Part shown: positions 9,236 to 17,795 of the stretch, one piece after another
How the letters are laid out: each line of letters starts with the position of its first letter
Position numbering within the stretch: the first letter of the stretch is position 1
Assembly (NCBI GenBank): GCA_038124645.1
Contig: JAYPCI010000011.1
Span: 1-37,072 of the forward strand
DNA: 37,072 nt
Reading direction: 5' to 3'
Origin: JAYPCI01 sp038124645
GTDB lineage: Bacteria; Pseudomonadota; Alphaproteobacteria; Pelagibacterales; Pelagibacteraceae
The notes under the pieces: model-generated
The model's input: only the letters and a program-made list of their open reading frames with translations
Told to the model about the DNA's origin: nothing
Database searches by the model: none
Made by a program: the position numbers and the translations under genes

Positions 9236-9510
9236 TGTCTAAAATTAAAATATTCTTTTTTCTTTCTGTAATAACAATCTCTTTTTGGTTTACTTATACA
9301 ATCTTTAATATTTACATTTCTGAGCAACATCAAAATAAAATTCTTTTTAATCGAAATATATCTGAAGAAAAAATTCTTAAAAATCCTGATGATTTGATTA
9401 TTCTTAAAAATGATACAAATGAGGTTATTATTTTTAATAACGATTTAGAAACAGAAATAAACTCAAAAAAGAAAAGAAGTTTTTGGAGCATTTTTAAATC
9501 TGATGAATAG
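9235..9510 (+). CDS. Small single-pass membrane protein of unknown function (argS-nagZ gap gene)
   Basis: No family is recognised. The 91-residue protein has one hydrophobic segment (about residues 5-28, rich in Phe/Ile), then a polar Asn/Lys/Glu-rich tail of about 60 residues ending in a basic KKKRSFW stretch. Many Alphaproteobacteria carry a SPOR-domain membrane protein at exactly this place between argS and nagZ; this one has the transmembrane anchor but is too short to contain the roughly 70-residue SPOR fold plus linker. It may be a reduced remnant or a fast-evolving counterpart (inference). I use ATG 9235, which overlaps the argS stop; a GTG at 9232 is the alternative. The 3' end overlaps nagZ by 8 bases, so it is translated within the operon. 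Confidence 0.75.
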   Translation: MSKIKIFFFLSVITISFWFTYTIFNIYISEQHQNKILFNRNISEEKILKNPDDLIILKNDTNEVIIFNNDLETEINSKKKRSFWSIFKSDE

Positions 9511-10447
9511 AAGAGCAATTATAACCAGCATCAAAGGAACCAAGTTAAGCACAAAAGAAAAAGCACTAATAAAAAAATACAAACCTTGGGGAATTATTAT
9601 TTTTAAAAGAAATGTTGAAACCTTTACTCAACTTAAATATTTAATTAATTCAATAAAAAAATGTATTAATGATGCTAATTATCCTGTTTTAATTGATGAG
9701 GAAGGCGGACCGGTATCCAGGTTATCTGATATTTATTATACCAGGATGTTTTCTCAAAAATTGTTTGGAGAATTGTATTCTAAAAATAAGAAAGTAGCGT
9801 TATCGTTATACCAAAAATACCTTAATCATTTATCGAGAAAACTTAAAGAGTTAAATATCAATATAAATACGATCCCGGTGTTAGATTTATTGCATTCAAA
9901 AACGCATAAATTTTTAAGTCAAAGATCTTTTTCCACAAAAGTAGCAACTATTGAAGCACTTGGAAAATTCTGTGTTAGTGTATTAAAAAGAAACAAAGTC
10001 GCTGCCGTTGTAAAACATTTTCCAGGTCATGGTTTAAGTACAGTGGATAGCCATTATAAATTACCCGTTATTAATGAAAATTTAAAATTTTTACTTAATA
10101 ATGATTTTAAATGTTTTAAAAATTCTTCTGCTTTATTCGCAATGACAGGTCATATTTTGATTAAAGCATTAGATAAAGATAATTGTATTACTTTTTCAAA
10201 ACGGGGTTTAGCTTATCTTAGAAAAAAATTAAAATTTAAAGGATTGATTATTTCTGATGATATCTCGATGAAAGCACTATCAGGAAATTATTTAACAAAT
10301 TCACAAAAAGCTTTAGCGGCAGGTTGTAACTTGTCATTATATTGTGCCGGAAATACTAAAGAGTCTGAAAATTTACTTAAAATAACACCTTATATTGACT
10401 CATTCACAATTAAAAAAACTAAACAATTTTATAATTTTTTAAGATAA
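9503..10447 (+). CDS. nagZ: Beta-N-acetylhexosaminidase (glycoside hydrolase family 3)
   Basis: Cytoplasmic enzyme that removes N-acetylglucosamine from anhydromuropeptides during peptidoglycan recycling. The 314-residue protein has the GH3 N-acetylhexosaminidase signatures: LIDEEGGPVSRL (63-74), KHFPGHG (171-177), the D182-x-H184 dyad that acts as acid/base in NagZ, and the nucleophile loop SDDISMKA (251-258). No signal peptide is present. It begins 8 bases inside the upstream membrane-protein gene and ends 4 bases before scpA. Its place just before scpA-scpB-tat is conserved in Alphaproteobacteria. Function fits with mltB and dacC further along the window. Confidence 0.94.
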   Translation: MNRRAIITSIKGTKLSTKEKALIKKYKPWGIIIFKRNVETFTQLKYLINSIKKCINDANYPVLIDEEGGPVSRLSDIYYTRMFSQKLFGELYSKNKKVALSLYQKYLNHLSRKLKELNININTIPVLDLLHSKTHKFLSQRSFSTKVATIEALGKFCVSVLKRNKVAAVVKHFPGHGLSTVDSHYKLPVINENLKFLLNNDFKCFKNSSALFAMTGHILIKALDKDNCITFSKRGLAYLRKKLKFKGLIISDDISMKALSGNYLTNSQKALAAGCNLSLYCAGNTKESENLLKITPYIDSFTIKKTKQFYNFLR

Positions 10448-10451
10448 TATA

Positions 10452-11201
10452 ATGAATATGGATTCAAAAACAGAATTTAATTTAAGTTTAACTTCATATT
10501 CAGGTCCTTTAGAAAAGCTATTAGATTTAGCAAAAGAACAAAAAGTTGATTTAAACACTATATCCATTACGGAATTAGCAGACCAATTTTTGGATTTTAT
10601 CAATGCACAAAAAAAACTTAACCTTGATATTGCAACAGAATATCTTGTTATGGCTGCCTGGTTAACTTATTTAAAATCAAAATTATTGTTACCAGAGGAT
10701 GATGATGAAATTTTTGAATTACAGAAAGTTGCAGAAAAACTTAAAACTCAATTAAAAAAATTAGAGTTAATAAGAATATTATCTTCTGAATTGCTGAAAA
10801 AAAATCAATTAGGTAAAAACATTTTTTTACGAGGGATGAAAGGTGGTATCAAATCGATACACAGCCCTGTATACAATGTTTCCCTTTATGAAGTTTTAAA
10901 AACTTATTCTATTATTCAAATGCAAAGAGATTTTAAATCATTAAATATTCCAAGAATGGCTGTGATGACTACTGAGGAAGGCATTAAAACAATTAACGAA
11001 AATATTGAAAAATTAAAAACCTGGAAGAATATAGAGGAGCTTGTACCTAAACACTTTATTAAGAACAAACAATTAAGCCGAAGCGGCTTATCAGCAATTT
11101 TTGCAGCGAGCTTAGAATTAACGAAACAAGGAGTAACAAGTATCATGCAAAAAGAATTATTTAAAAAGCTTTTAATTAAGAGTGCAAACAATCATGAGTG
11201 A
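10452..11201 (+). CDS. scpA: Segregation and condensation protein A
   Basis: Kleisin subunit of the bacterial SMC-ScpAB condensin. The N-terminal region has SYSGPLEKLLDLAKEQKVDL and then ISITELADQFLDF and AAWLTYLKSKLLLP, the typical ScpA signature that contacts the SMC head and neck. The middle is helical, and the C-terminal winged-helix segment ends about residue 249. ATG 10452 (MNMD) is used; a second in-frame ATG at 10458 is equally possible. The stop overlaps scpB by 8 bases. SMC itself is not in this window. Length is normal. Confidence 0.95.
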   Translation: MNMDSKTEFNLSLTSYSGPLEKLLDLAKEQKVDLNTISITELADQFLDFINAQKKLNLDIATEYLVMAAWLTYLKSKLLLPEDDDEIFELQKVAEKLKTQLKKLELIRILSSELLKKNQLGKNIFLRGMKGGIKSIHSPVYNVSLYEVLKTYSIIQMQRDFKSLNIPRMAVMTTEEGIKTINENIEKLKTWKNIEELVPKHFIKNKQLSRSGLSAIFAASLELTKQGVTSIMQKELFKKLLIKSANNHE

Positions 11202-11862
11202 TAAATCTAAAATTATCAACTTTCCAAAAAACTTAACTAAGATTGAACGTCAAGTAGAGGCTATTTTATTTGCAGCAGAAGAACCTTTAGATATCGAAAC
11301 TATCGAAACAAGGTTAAACACTTCAGTAAATATAAAAAAAGTTTTAGAAAAATTACAATCTGAATATGCTAATCGAGGTATAAATTTAATTTGTATAAAA
11401 GATAAATGGTCTTTTAGAACATCTATTGATCTAGCAAATGAAATGGCATTACAAAAATCCGTTCAAAAAAAACTGTCAAAAGCATCGATTGAAACACTAG
11501 CCATAATTGTTTATCACCAACCAGTAACAAGATCAGAAATAGAGGAAATAAGAGGCGTTGCGCTAGCAACAAATACTCTTGAAATACTGCTTGAACTCGA
11601 TTGGATAAGACCAGCAGGGCGTAAAGATGTGCCGGGAAGACCAATACAATATGAAACTACCGAAAACTTTTTAAGCCATTTTAATATTAAAAAATTATCT
11701 GATTTACCGACGATTGATGAATTAAAGACAGCGGGTTTAATAGATGTGTCAACTGTAGACTCCTCGATTTTTGGTACTGGTAAATTCTATAAAGAGCAAA
11801 AAGAAAACATTTATACCAATATAGAAAAGGCCATAGACGAAACCCCTGAAACGAACAAATAA
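11194..11862 (+). CDS. scpB: Segregation and condensation protein B
   Basis: Winged-helix partner that dimerises and binds ScpA in the SMC condensin. The 222-residue protein has IERQVEAILFAAEEPLDI near the N-terminus, then SKASIETLAIIVYHQPVTRSEIEEIRG and VPGRPIQYETTENFLSHF (shown here as separate motifs), which are strong family markers. I chose ATG 11194 (MSDKSK); a GTG at 11182 would add four residues deeper inside scpA. A 39-base gap separates it from tatA, one of the larger internal gaps of this run. Confidence 0.95.
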   Translation: MSDKSKIINFPKNLTKIERQVEAILFAAEEPLDIETIETRLNTSVNIKKVLEKLQSEYANRGINLICIKDKWSFRTSIDLANEMALQKSVQKKLSKASIETLAIIVYHQPVTRSEIEEIRGVALATNTLEILLELDWIRPAGRKDVPGRPIQYETTENFLSHFNIKKLSDLPTIDELKTAGLIDVSTVDSSIFGTGKFYKEQKENIYTNIEKAIDETPETNK

Positions 11863-11901
11863 TAACTATCGTTTTAAAATAATTTAAGGTATAAATTTAT
11901 C

Positions 11902-12108
11902 ATGGGAAATATAGGTTGGACAGGTATCATCATAATTGCAGTCTTGATTGTTATTTTGTTTGGTAAAGGTAAAATTTCAAGCATTATGGGAGACGTAGCA
12001 AAAGGTATTAAAAGTTTCAAAAAAGGTATGTCCGATGATAACACGGAGTCATCTTCAAAACCGCTTGAAAACCAAAGTGACGATCCTGATAATAAATCAA
12101 ATAGCTAA
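11902..12108 (+). CDS. tatA: Sec-independent (Tat) translocase subunit TatA
   Basis: Pore-forming or membrane-weakening subunit of the twin-arginine translocase, which exports folded proteins. The 68-residue protein has the short N-terminal membrane helix, the FGKGKIS hinge and the amphipathic helix MGDVAKGIKSFKKGM, followed by an acidic Ser/Asp/Asn tail. It is first of a tatA-tatB-tatC set; the tatA-to-tatB gap is 9 bases. A good candidate substrate in this window is the M48 lipoprotein at 26149-26979. Confidence 0.94.
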   Translation: MGNIGWTGIIIIAVLIVILFGKGKISSIMGDVAKGIKSFKKGMSDDNTESSSKPLENQSDDPDNKSNS

Positions 12109-12117
12109 TTAAACGCA

Positions 12118-12351
12118 ATGCCTCAGATAGGTTGGTTTGAGATTGTTTTAATTATAATCGTTGCGATTCTAGTTTTAGGACCAAAAGAATTTCCAATCGC
12201 AGTTAGAAAAATTGGTAACATCATTGGTAAAGCCAAAAATTATTTTTCTTCTTTTAAAAGAGAAATTTCGAATATAGATCAAAATATTCAGAGCGATATT
12301 CCCAAAAATCCAATTGAAGAGAATAAAAAAAACAAAAAGAAAGATAGTTAA
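12118..12351 (+). CDS. tatB: Tat translocase subunit TatB (short form)
   Basis: Receptor-complex partner of TatC. MPQIGWFEIVLI followed by LVLGPKEFP and AVRKIGN matches the TatB hinge (TatA normally has FG-K rather than GPKE-P). At 77 residues it is much shorter than the usual 130-170, with most of the cytoplasmic helical extension missing and a Lys/Asn-rich end instead. The order between tatA and tatC supports TatB rather than a second TatA. The gap to tatC is 6 bases. Confidence 0.9.
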   Translation: MPQIGWFEIVLIIIVAILVLGPKEFPIAVRKIGNIIGKAKNYFSSFKREISNIDQNIQSDIPKNPIEENKKNKKKDS

Positions 12352-12357
12352 ATTTAG

Positions 12358-13128
12358 ATGAGCGAAGAAACAGACAATAATTTTTTATCATCAAATTTAA
12401 ATGAACTTAGATCTAGATTGATCAAATCACTATTATTTATTTTATTTGTTTTTATAGTTTCATATACTTTTGCTGAGTCTATTTATAATTTTTTACTTGA
12501 ACCTTATGCCTCTGCAGTAAAAAATGAACCAAATAGAAGACTGATTTTTACAGCGCTTCATGAAACATTTATTACTTATTTAAAAGTAGCTTTTTTTTCT
12601 GCGCTTTTTGTTGGTAGCCCTTTTTTCTTAAATCAACTATGGAAGTTTATCGCTCCTGGTTTATACGAACATGAAAAGAAAGCATTGTTACCTTATTTAA
12701 TTTCTACACCCATACTTTTCTTGCTTGGTGGCATGTTAGTTTATTACTTGGTAATGCCATTGGCGATAAAGTTTTTTTTATCTTTTGAAACTACAACAGC
12801 CAATACGAGCTTACCTATTCAATTAGAAGCTAAAGTTAATGAGTATTTATCTTTAATTATGAGATTAATATTTGCTTTTGGAATCAGTTTTCAATTGCCA
12901 GTTTTATTAAATTTACTTGGAAAAATTGGCGTTGTGAATTCAACTTACCTTAAACAAATAAGAAGATATGTGATAGTTATTTTGTTCACATTAGCTGCAA
13001 TATTAACACCACCTGATCCCATTACTCAAATCGGATTAGCAATTCCTTTATTACTATTGTATGAGTTATCTATTATCACAGTTAAAATGACAGAAAAAAA
13101 AACTGATGATGAGGATTTAGATGCATAG
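12358..13128 (+). CDS. tatC: Tat translocase subunit TatC
   Basis: Six-helix membrane receptor for twin-arginine signal peptides. Conserved cytosolic N-terminal LNELRSRL (E16, R18), the first-loop WKFIAPGLYEHEKKALLPY and the membrane motif FGISFQLPVLL are visible, followed by TPPDPITQIGLAIPLLLLYE. The family's Glu in F-E-x-P is Gln here, a substitution also frequent in other bacteria. The 256-residue length is typical. The last 8 bases overlap serS, the usual downstream neighbour in Alphaproteobacteria. Confidence 0.96.
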   Translation: MSEETDNNFLSSNLNELRSRLIKSLLFILFVFIVSYTFAESIYNFLLEPYASAVKNEPNRRLIFTALHETFITYLKVAFFSALFVGSPFFLNQLWKFIAPGLYEHEKKALLPYLISTPILFLLGGMLVYYLVMPLAIKFFLSFETTTANTSLPIQLEAKVNEYLSLIMRLIFAFGISFQLPVLLNLLGKIGVVNSTYLKQIRRYVIVILFTLAAILTPPDPITQIGLAIPLLLLYELSIITVKMTEKKTDDEDLDA

Positions 13129-14365
13129 TATTAAAGATATCAGATCAAACATAGATCTTTTCAAAAAGAAAATCAGTGAGCGAAATACCAAAATTAATTT
13201 TGATGAATTGCTTGCTTTAGATAAAGAGTACCGTGAAATTATTCAACAAAAAGAAAAATTAGAACATGATAAAAAACAATTATCTAAATCTAAGGATGAA
13301 AAGAATTTTTCAAAATCAAAAGAAATTTCTAATAAGATATTAGAATTAGAGAAACAGCTTCAAAACATAAAAAAAAAACTAGACAATATTCTCAATATTA
13401 TACCAAACATTGCTCATAGCGATGTTCCAATCGGCAAAGATGAAACAGCAAACAAACTAATTAGGAAGAACGGAGAAATTTCTAAATTTAATTTTAAAGT
13501 TAAATCGCACACTGAAATTGGTGAATTAACTAAATTGATTGATTTTAATACGGCTGCAAAATTATCCGGATCTAGGTATGTAATGCTTAAAAATAATTAC
13601 GCTAAGTTAGAAAGAGCTCTAATTAATTTTATGTTAGACATACACACTGAAAAATTTGGTTATACTGAAATATCTCCTCCTTTAATTGTTAATGAAAACA
13701 TTATGTTTGGCACTGGCCAATTACCTAAATTCGAAGAAGATCAATTTGAAGTCAAAATTGAGGAAAAAGAGAGAAAGTTTTTAATACCTACAGCCGAAGT
13801 CGTTTTAACTAATATTGTCAGAGATGAAGTCATTGAAGTTAAAGAATTGCCGCTTCGTTTTGTTGCAGGCACTCCATGTTTTAGAAAGGAAGCAGGTAGC
13901 TACGGCAAAGATACAAAAGGAATGATCCGACAACATCAATTTTATAAAGTAGAACTTGTCAGTATTGTAGATCCCAAAAATTGTCAGTCAGAACTTGATA
14001 GAATGTTAAGTTGTGCAGAAGAAATTTTAAAATTATTAAAATTACCTTATCAAGTCACTTTATTATCTAGTGGTGATATGGGATTTAGTGCTGAAAAAAC
14101 TTATGACATTGAAGTATGGATGCCATCAGAAAATAAATATAGAGAAATATCAAGCTGCTCCTCTTGTGGTGTTTTTCAAGCTCGGAGAATGAATGCTAAA
14201 TTTAAAGATGGTAAAGACAAACAATTTTTAGGCACATTAAACGGCTCAGGTTTAGCAGTTGGAAGATTGTTAATTGCAATAATAGAAAATTTTCAAAATG
14301 CAGATGGCACAATTAGTATTCCGGAAGTATTAAAAAAATATATGGGAAATTCAGAAAAAATTTAA
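13121..14365 (+). CDS. serS: Serine--tRNA ligase
   Basis: Class II synthetase that charges tRNA-Ser (and tRNA-Sec where present). The N-terminal long coiled-coil arm, which reads the long variable arm of tRNA-Ser, covers about residues 30-100 and is very Lys/Glu rich. Motif 2 is seen in FVAGTPCFRKEAGSYG and motif 3 in NGSGLAVGRLLIAIIEN. At 414 residues it is a normal size. A tRNA-Ser(UGA) gene lies elsewhere in the window at 30011-30100. Other Alphaproteobacteria often have surE and pcm after serS; here yajC follows after 49 bases. Confidence 0.97.
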   Translation: MHSIKDIRSNIDLFKKKISERNTKINFDELLALDKEYREIIQQKEKLEHDKKQLSKSKDEKNFSKSKEISNKILELEKQLQNIKKKLDNILNIIPNIAHSDVPIGKDETANKLIRKNGEISKFNFKVKSHTEIGELTKLIDFNTAAKLSGSRYVMLKNNYAKLERALINFMLDIHTEKFGYTEISPPLIVNENIMFGTGQLPKFEEDQFEVKIEEKERKFLIPTAEVVLTNIVRDEVIEVKELPLRFVAGTPCFRKEAGSYGKDTKGMIRQHQFYKVELVSIVDPKNCQSELDRMLSCAEEILKLLKLPYQVTLLSSGDMGFSAEKTYDIEVWMPSENKYREISSCSSCGVFQARRMNAKFKDGKDKQFLGTLNGSGLAVGRLLIAIIENFQNADGTISIPEVLKKYMGNSEKI

Positions 14366-14414
14366 TCAATTTTTTCTTGTTAAATATACTTTAATAATAT
14401 AATCATTGGTCATC

Positions 14415-14696
14415 ATGGACGGACAAGGCATAGCATCATTTATTCCACTTATTCTTATTTTTGTTATCTTTTATTTTTTTCTAATTAGACCACAGCAAAA
14501 GAGGGTGAAAGAACATAAGACAATGGTAGAAAATTTGAAAAAAGGAGATGAAGTCATTACTTCTGGTGGGATAATTGGGATTGTCGATAGAGTTTTAGAG
14601 GATGACCGAATTGAAGTATTATTAAATGACGATGTCAAAGTTCAAATTATCAAATCTACTGTCACTGGTCTCTTAAAGCCCGAAGTAAAAAAATAA
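14415..14696 (+). CDS. yajC: Sec translocon accessory subunit YajC
   Basis: Small inner-membrane protein associated with SecDF. A single hydrophobic segment (about residues 10-26) ends in FFLIRPQQKRVKEHK, then ENLKKGDEVITSGGIIG, the family signature. I start at ATG 14415 (93 residues); an in-frame TTG at 14406 would add three residues. It lies 7 bases before secD, and yajC-secD-secF is a classic operon. Confidence 0.95.
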   Translation: MDGQGIASFIPLILIFVIFYFFLIRPQQKRVKEHKTMVENLKKGDEVITSGGIIGIVDRVLEDDRIEVLLNDDVKVQIIKSTVTGLLKPEVKK

Positions 14697-14703
14697 GCAA
14701 ATC

Positions 14704-16260
14704 GTGCTAAGTTTTTCAAAATTAAAAGTTTTTTTAATTTACTTACTTTTTATTATAATAAGTTTCTTTTTTTCATTTAACTTTCAAGATGAGAACAATT
14801 TATACGTCGACAAAAAAATTAATTTAGGTTTAGATTTACAAGGTGGATCATATCTTTTACTAGAAGTCGAAACTGAACAGTTAATTGAAGAAAGACTACA
14901 AAATAAAGTTTTACCTTTAAAAAAAACTTTAAGAGAAAACAATATTAATTACACAAACTTTATTTTTAAAAATAAAGAAATCACATTTAATATTGAAAAT
15001 GATAAATATGAGGAATTTAAAAAAATAATATTTAGTCAAAATGATAACGAAGTTAATACTTACTTGGATCTGTACAGAAATTTTGAATTAGAGACAAAAA
15101 ATCAAAATGGTCTTGTATCTGTATATTTTTCAGATTTTGGTATTTTAAATTTAAATAATTCAGCAGTTAAACAATCAATCGAAGTTGTTAGACGGAGAAT
15201 TGATGATATTGGTACACGTGAACCAACTATTATTCAAAGGGGCGATAAAAGAATTCTTGTTGAGTTGCCAGGTATCAAAGATCCTAATAGAATAAAATCT
15301 CTATTAGGAAAAACTGCCAAACTAAATTTTAGATTTGTTTCTGAAAACGATGATGAATTTGGTGTTGATTTGTTGCCTTCTGATGAAACAAGTGAGCTTT
15401 TATCTGTAAGTAAAAAAATTATTATTAGTGGTGATAATTTAATAGAGGCTCAACCACGCCTTGATAGTAGAACCAATGAACCGATTGTTTCCTTTACACT
15501 GGATCGCACAGGGTCACAAAAATTTGGAAAAGCTACTACGGAAAATGTCGGTAGACGATTAGCAATAGTTTTAGACGATAAATTAATTAGTGCTCCACAA
15601 ATACGTGAAGCTATAACTACAGGTAGTGGAGTCATTTCTGGTAATTTTGATTTTCAATCTGCAACCGATCTAGCTTTATTACTTCGCTCTGGAGCTTTGC
15701 CAACAGAGATCAAAGTAGTTGAGGAGAGATCTGTTGGACCAGATTTGGGTCAAGATTCTATTGATGCTGGAAAACTATCTTTAATCGTTGGGTTTGGTTT
15801 AGTTATTATTTTTATGTTGGTTAAGTATAAAGTTTTAGGTTTAATAGCTAATATTTCTTTAGTAGCTAATCTTTTAATGTTGCTTGGTATCCTTACTATT
15901 TTTAACGCAACACTAACTCTCCCAGGTATTGCGGGTATTATTCTAACTGTTGGTATGGCTGTAGACTCAAACGTATTAATTTTTGAACGGATTAAAGAAG
16001 AATTAAAGTCTAACAAATCTATAATTCAATCATTTGATACTGGTTATGAACGTGCAAAAAGTGCTGTTATTGATGCTAACATCACTACTTTATTAGCCGC
16101 TATTGTTTTATTTATATTTGGAACAGGACCGGTAAAAGGTTTTGCCGTTACACTTGGGGTTGGAATTTTAACTACATTATTTTGTGCCTATTATTTAGCA
16201 AGACATTTAACCTCTATCGTCGCATTTAAAAACAAAGATAAGGCTGAATACCAAATATGA
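14704..16260 (+). CDS. secD: Protein translocase subunit SecD
   Basis: RND-type membrane protein that uses the proton gradient to aid late steps of Sec export. The 518-residue protein starts with GTG (14704), with no nearby in-frame ATG. After the first membrane helix comes LGLDLQGGSYLLLEVE (41-56) and the periplasmic P1 domain with RRIDDIGTREPTIIQRG. Five further helices include PGIAGIILTVGMAVDSN and VLIFERIKEE, the core SecD motif with the conserved Asp. No Shine-Dalgarno sequence precedes the start. It overlaps secF by 4 bases (ATGA). Confidence 0.97.
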   Translation: MLSFSKLKVFLIYLLFIIISFFFSFNFQDENNLYVDKKINLGLDLQGGSYLLLEVETEQLIEERLQNKVLPLKKTLRENNINYTNFIFKNKEITFNIENDKYEEFKKIIFSQNDNEVNTYLDLYRNFELETKNQNGLVSVYFSDFGILNLNNSAVKQSIEVVRRRIDDIGTREPTIIQRGDKRILVELPGIKDPNRIKSLLGKTAKLNFRFVSENDDEFGVDLLPSDETSELLSVSKKIIISGDNLIEAQPRLDSRTNEPIVSFTLDRTGSQKFGKATTENVGRRLAIVLDDKLISAPQIREAITTGSGVISGNFDFQSATDLALLLRSGALPTEIKVVEERSVGPDLGQDSIDAGKLSLIVGFGLVIIFMLVKYKVLGLIANISLVANLLMLLGILTIFNATLTLPGIAGIILTVGMAVDSNVLIFERIKEELKSNKSIIQSFDTGYERAKSAVIDANITTLLAAIVLFIFGTGPVKGFAVTLGVGILTTLFCAYYLARHLTSIVAFKNKDKAEYQI

Positions 16261-17165
16261 TAAATAAGATAAATTTTTCGAGTAAATTTAAATTATGCTT
16301 TTCTATTTCCTCAATTTTATTTTTTATAAGCATAGGCTTAATTTTCTTCAAAGGGTTAAATTTAGGTGTAGACTTTAAAGGTGGAACCGTAATCGAGATA
16401 CGACTTGCTAATACTAATGTTGCTATAGGTGACTTAAGAGATAAATTTGATAAAAATATTTACGGGGATGTAAGCATAAAAGAATTTGGTAATACTCAAG
16501 GTGATTTTTTAGTTAAAATAGAAAAATTTGAAAACGACAATAATCAAATTGAAGAAATTAAATTAAATTTAAGTCAATTAGATCCCGATATTAATTTCAG
16601 AAGAGTAGAGAGTGTAGGACCTAAAGTAAGTGAGGAACTTTTACAAACAGGGATACTTGCTATAGCTATTTCATTAGGCGCTATGTTGTTTTATATATGG
16701 ATGCGTTTTGAATGGCAATTTAGTTTAGGTTCTATTACAGCTTTATTTCACGATGTGATAATCACGCTTGGAATATTTTCTCTTTTTGCTATTGAAATGA
16801 ATTTATCGATTGTTGCAGCTATTTTGACGATTGTTGGTTATTCGATGAATGATACCGTAGTAATTTATGATCGAATAAGAGAAAATTTGATTAAATATTC
16901 TAAATTAAATATTTCTGAAACTTCGGATCTTTCGATTAATGAAACTCTTTCTAGAACCCTAATTACCTCTATCACAACTTTACTTGCCTTGCTGTCTATT
17001 TTCATATTAGGTGGTGAAATATTAAGAGGATTTTCTTTTGCTCTAATTTTAGGGGTTGTTATTGGAACTTATTCTTCAATTTTTATTGCCTCACCAGTAC
17101 TAAAGTTTCTTAAAGTATCTCATCGCACAATGCTTAAAGAAACTGACGATAAAATTGTACCTTAA
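16257..17165 (+). CDS. secF: Protein translocase subunit SecF
   Basis: Partner of SecD. The 302-residue protein has an N-terminal helix, then LNLGVDFKGGTVIEI (34-48), a short periplasmic region, and the C-terminal RND core with IVGYSMNDTVVIYDRIREN. It ends one base from the convergent PuuD-like gene, leaving no space for a hairpin terminator, so transcripts of the two strands probably overlap. It closes the long plus-strand run that began at dgt. Confidence 0.97.
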   Translation: MINKINFSSKFKLCFSISSILFFISIGLIFFKGLNLGVDFKGGTVIEIRLANTNVAIGDLRDKFDKNIYGDVSIKEFGNTQGDFLVKIEKFENDNNQIEEIKLNLSQLDPDINFRRVESVGPKVSEELLQTGILAIAISLGAMLFYIWMRFEWQFSLGSITALFHDVIITLGIFSLFAIEMNLSIVAAILTIVGYSMNDTVVIYDRIRENLIKYSKLNISETSDLSINETLSRTLITSITTLLALLSIFILGGEILRGFSFALILGVVIGTYSSIFIASPVLKFLKVSHRTMLKETDDKIVP

Positions 17166-17166
17166 A

Positions 17167-17769
17167 TTAAAATAGATTTTGTGCTGCTACCATTGAAAGC
17201 AGCATCGGTAATGATAGTAACGTATTTGTTCTTGAAAATAACATAGCTTTTTTTGCCGCTGCAGCTTTTTCCTCAGGAGAGCACTCAACCATGCCTAATG
17301 CTTTTTTCTGATTAGGCCAAATAACAAACCATACATTGAAAGCCATAATAATTCCTAACCACATACCAATACCAATAGCTGTGTGCTTAATAACTCCATC
17401 TGTTATACCTAACACTAAGGCTTGGTGAACATAACCGTTTAAATAAGCGACAATCAAGCCAGTAACAATAGTCGCTGCTGCTGCCCATCTAAACCAAAAT
17501 AAAGCTTTAGGCGCAATTACTTTGCTAATCGCTGGTTTTTGTTCATCAGGAATATTTGGCATACTTGGTATTTGAACAAAATTAAAATACCACAATAAAC
17601 CGATCCACATTACACCAGAAATCACATGCAAATATCTAAATAACCAACTCCAGAAAATTCTATCGAAATCAATCTGCCCACCGAAGAAATACAAACCTAA
17701 AAATAACAAAAGGGCTAATAAAGCTGAAAAGTGAACTGTTCTAGATAATGATTGTAAAATTCCAGTCAT
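17167..17769 (-). CDS. PuuD-like (urate hydroxylase N-terminal type) integral membrane protein without cytochrome domain
   Basis: The 200-residue protein is almost entirely membrane helices (about 13-30, 44-64, 92-112, 131-151, 182-198). The segment YLHVISGVMWIGLLWYFNF (47-65), then WAAAATIVTGL and KHTAIGIGMWLG, resembles the membrane half of PuuD-type urate hydroxylases. His13, His48, His115 and His129 lie in or near helices and could bind haem (inference). Characterised PuuD also has a C-terminal cytochrome c domain; no CxxCH is present here, so urate oxidation cannot be claimed. It starts 26 bases after uvrA on the same strand and may be read through from it. No purine-catabolism genes are nearby. 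Confidence 0.7.
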   Translation of the reverse strand: MTGILQSLSRTVHFSALLALLLFLGLYFFGGQIDFDRIFWSWLFRYLHVISGVMWIGLLWYFNFVQIPSMPNIPDEQKPAISKVIAPKALFWFRWAAAATIVTGLIVAYLNGYVHQALVLGITDGVIKHTAIGIGMWLGIIMAFNVWFVIWPNQKKALGMVECSPEEKAAAAKKAMLFSRTNTLLSLPMLLSMVAAQNLF

Positions 17770-17795
17770 GATTCTTAAGTGTTATTCTATCTGAT

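Noticed and set aside
12880..12910. TatC Gln in place of the conserved Glu of F-E-x-P as a defect
   Set aside because: Gln is frequent at this position in other bacterial TatC proteins, so it is not evidence of loss of function.
15450..16016. Minus-strand frames inside secD
   Set aside because: Shadow frames opposite well-conserved secD motifs.
17160..17170. Terminator between secF and the PuuD-like gene
   Set aside because: Only one base separates the two stop codons and no hairpin with a T run is present.
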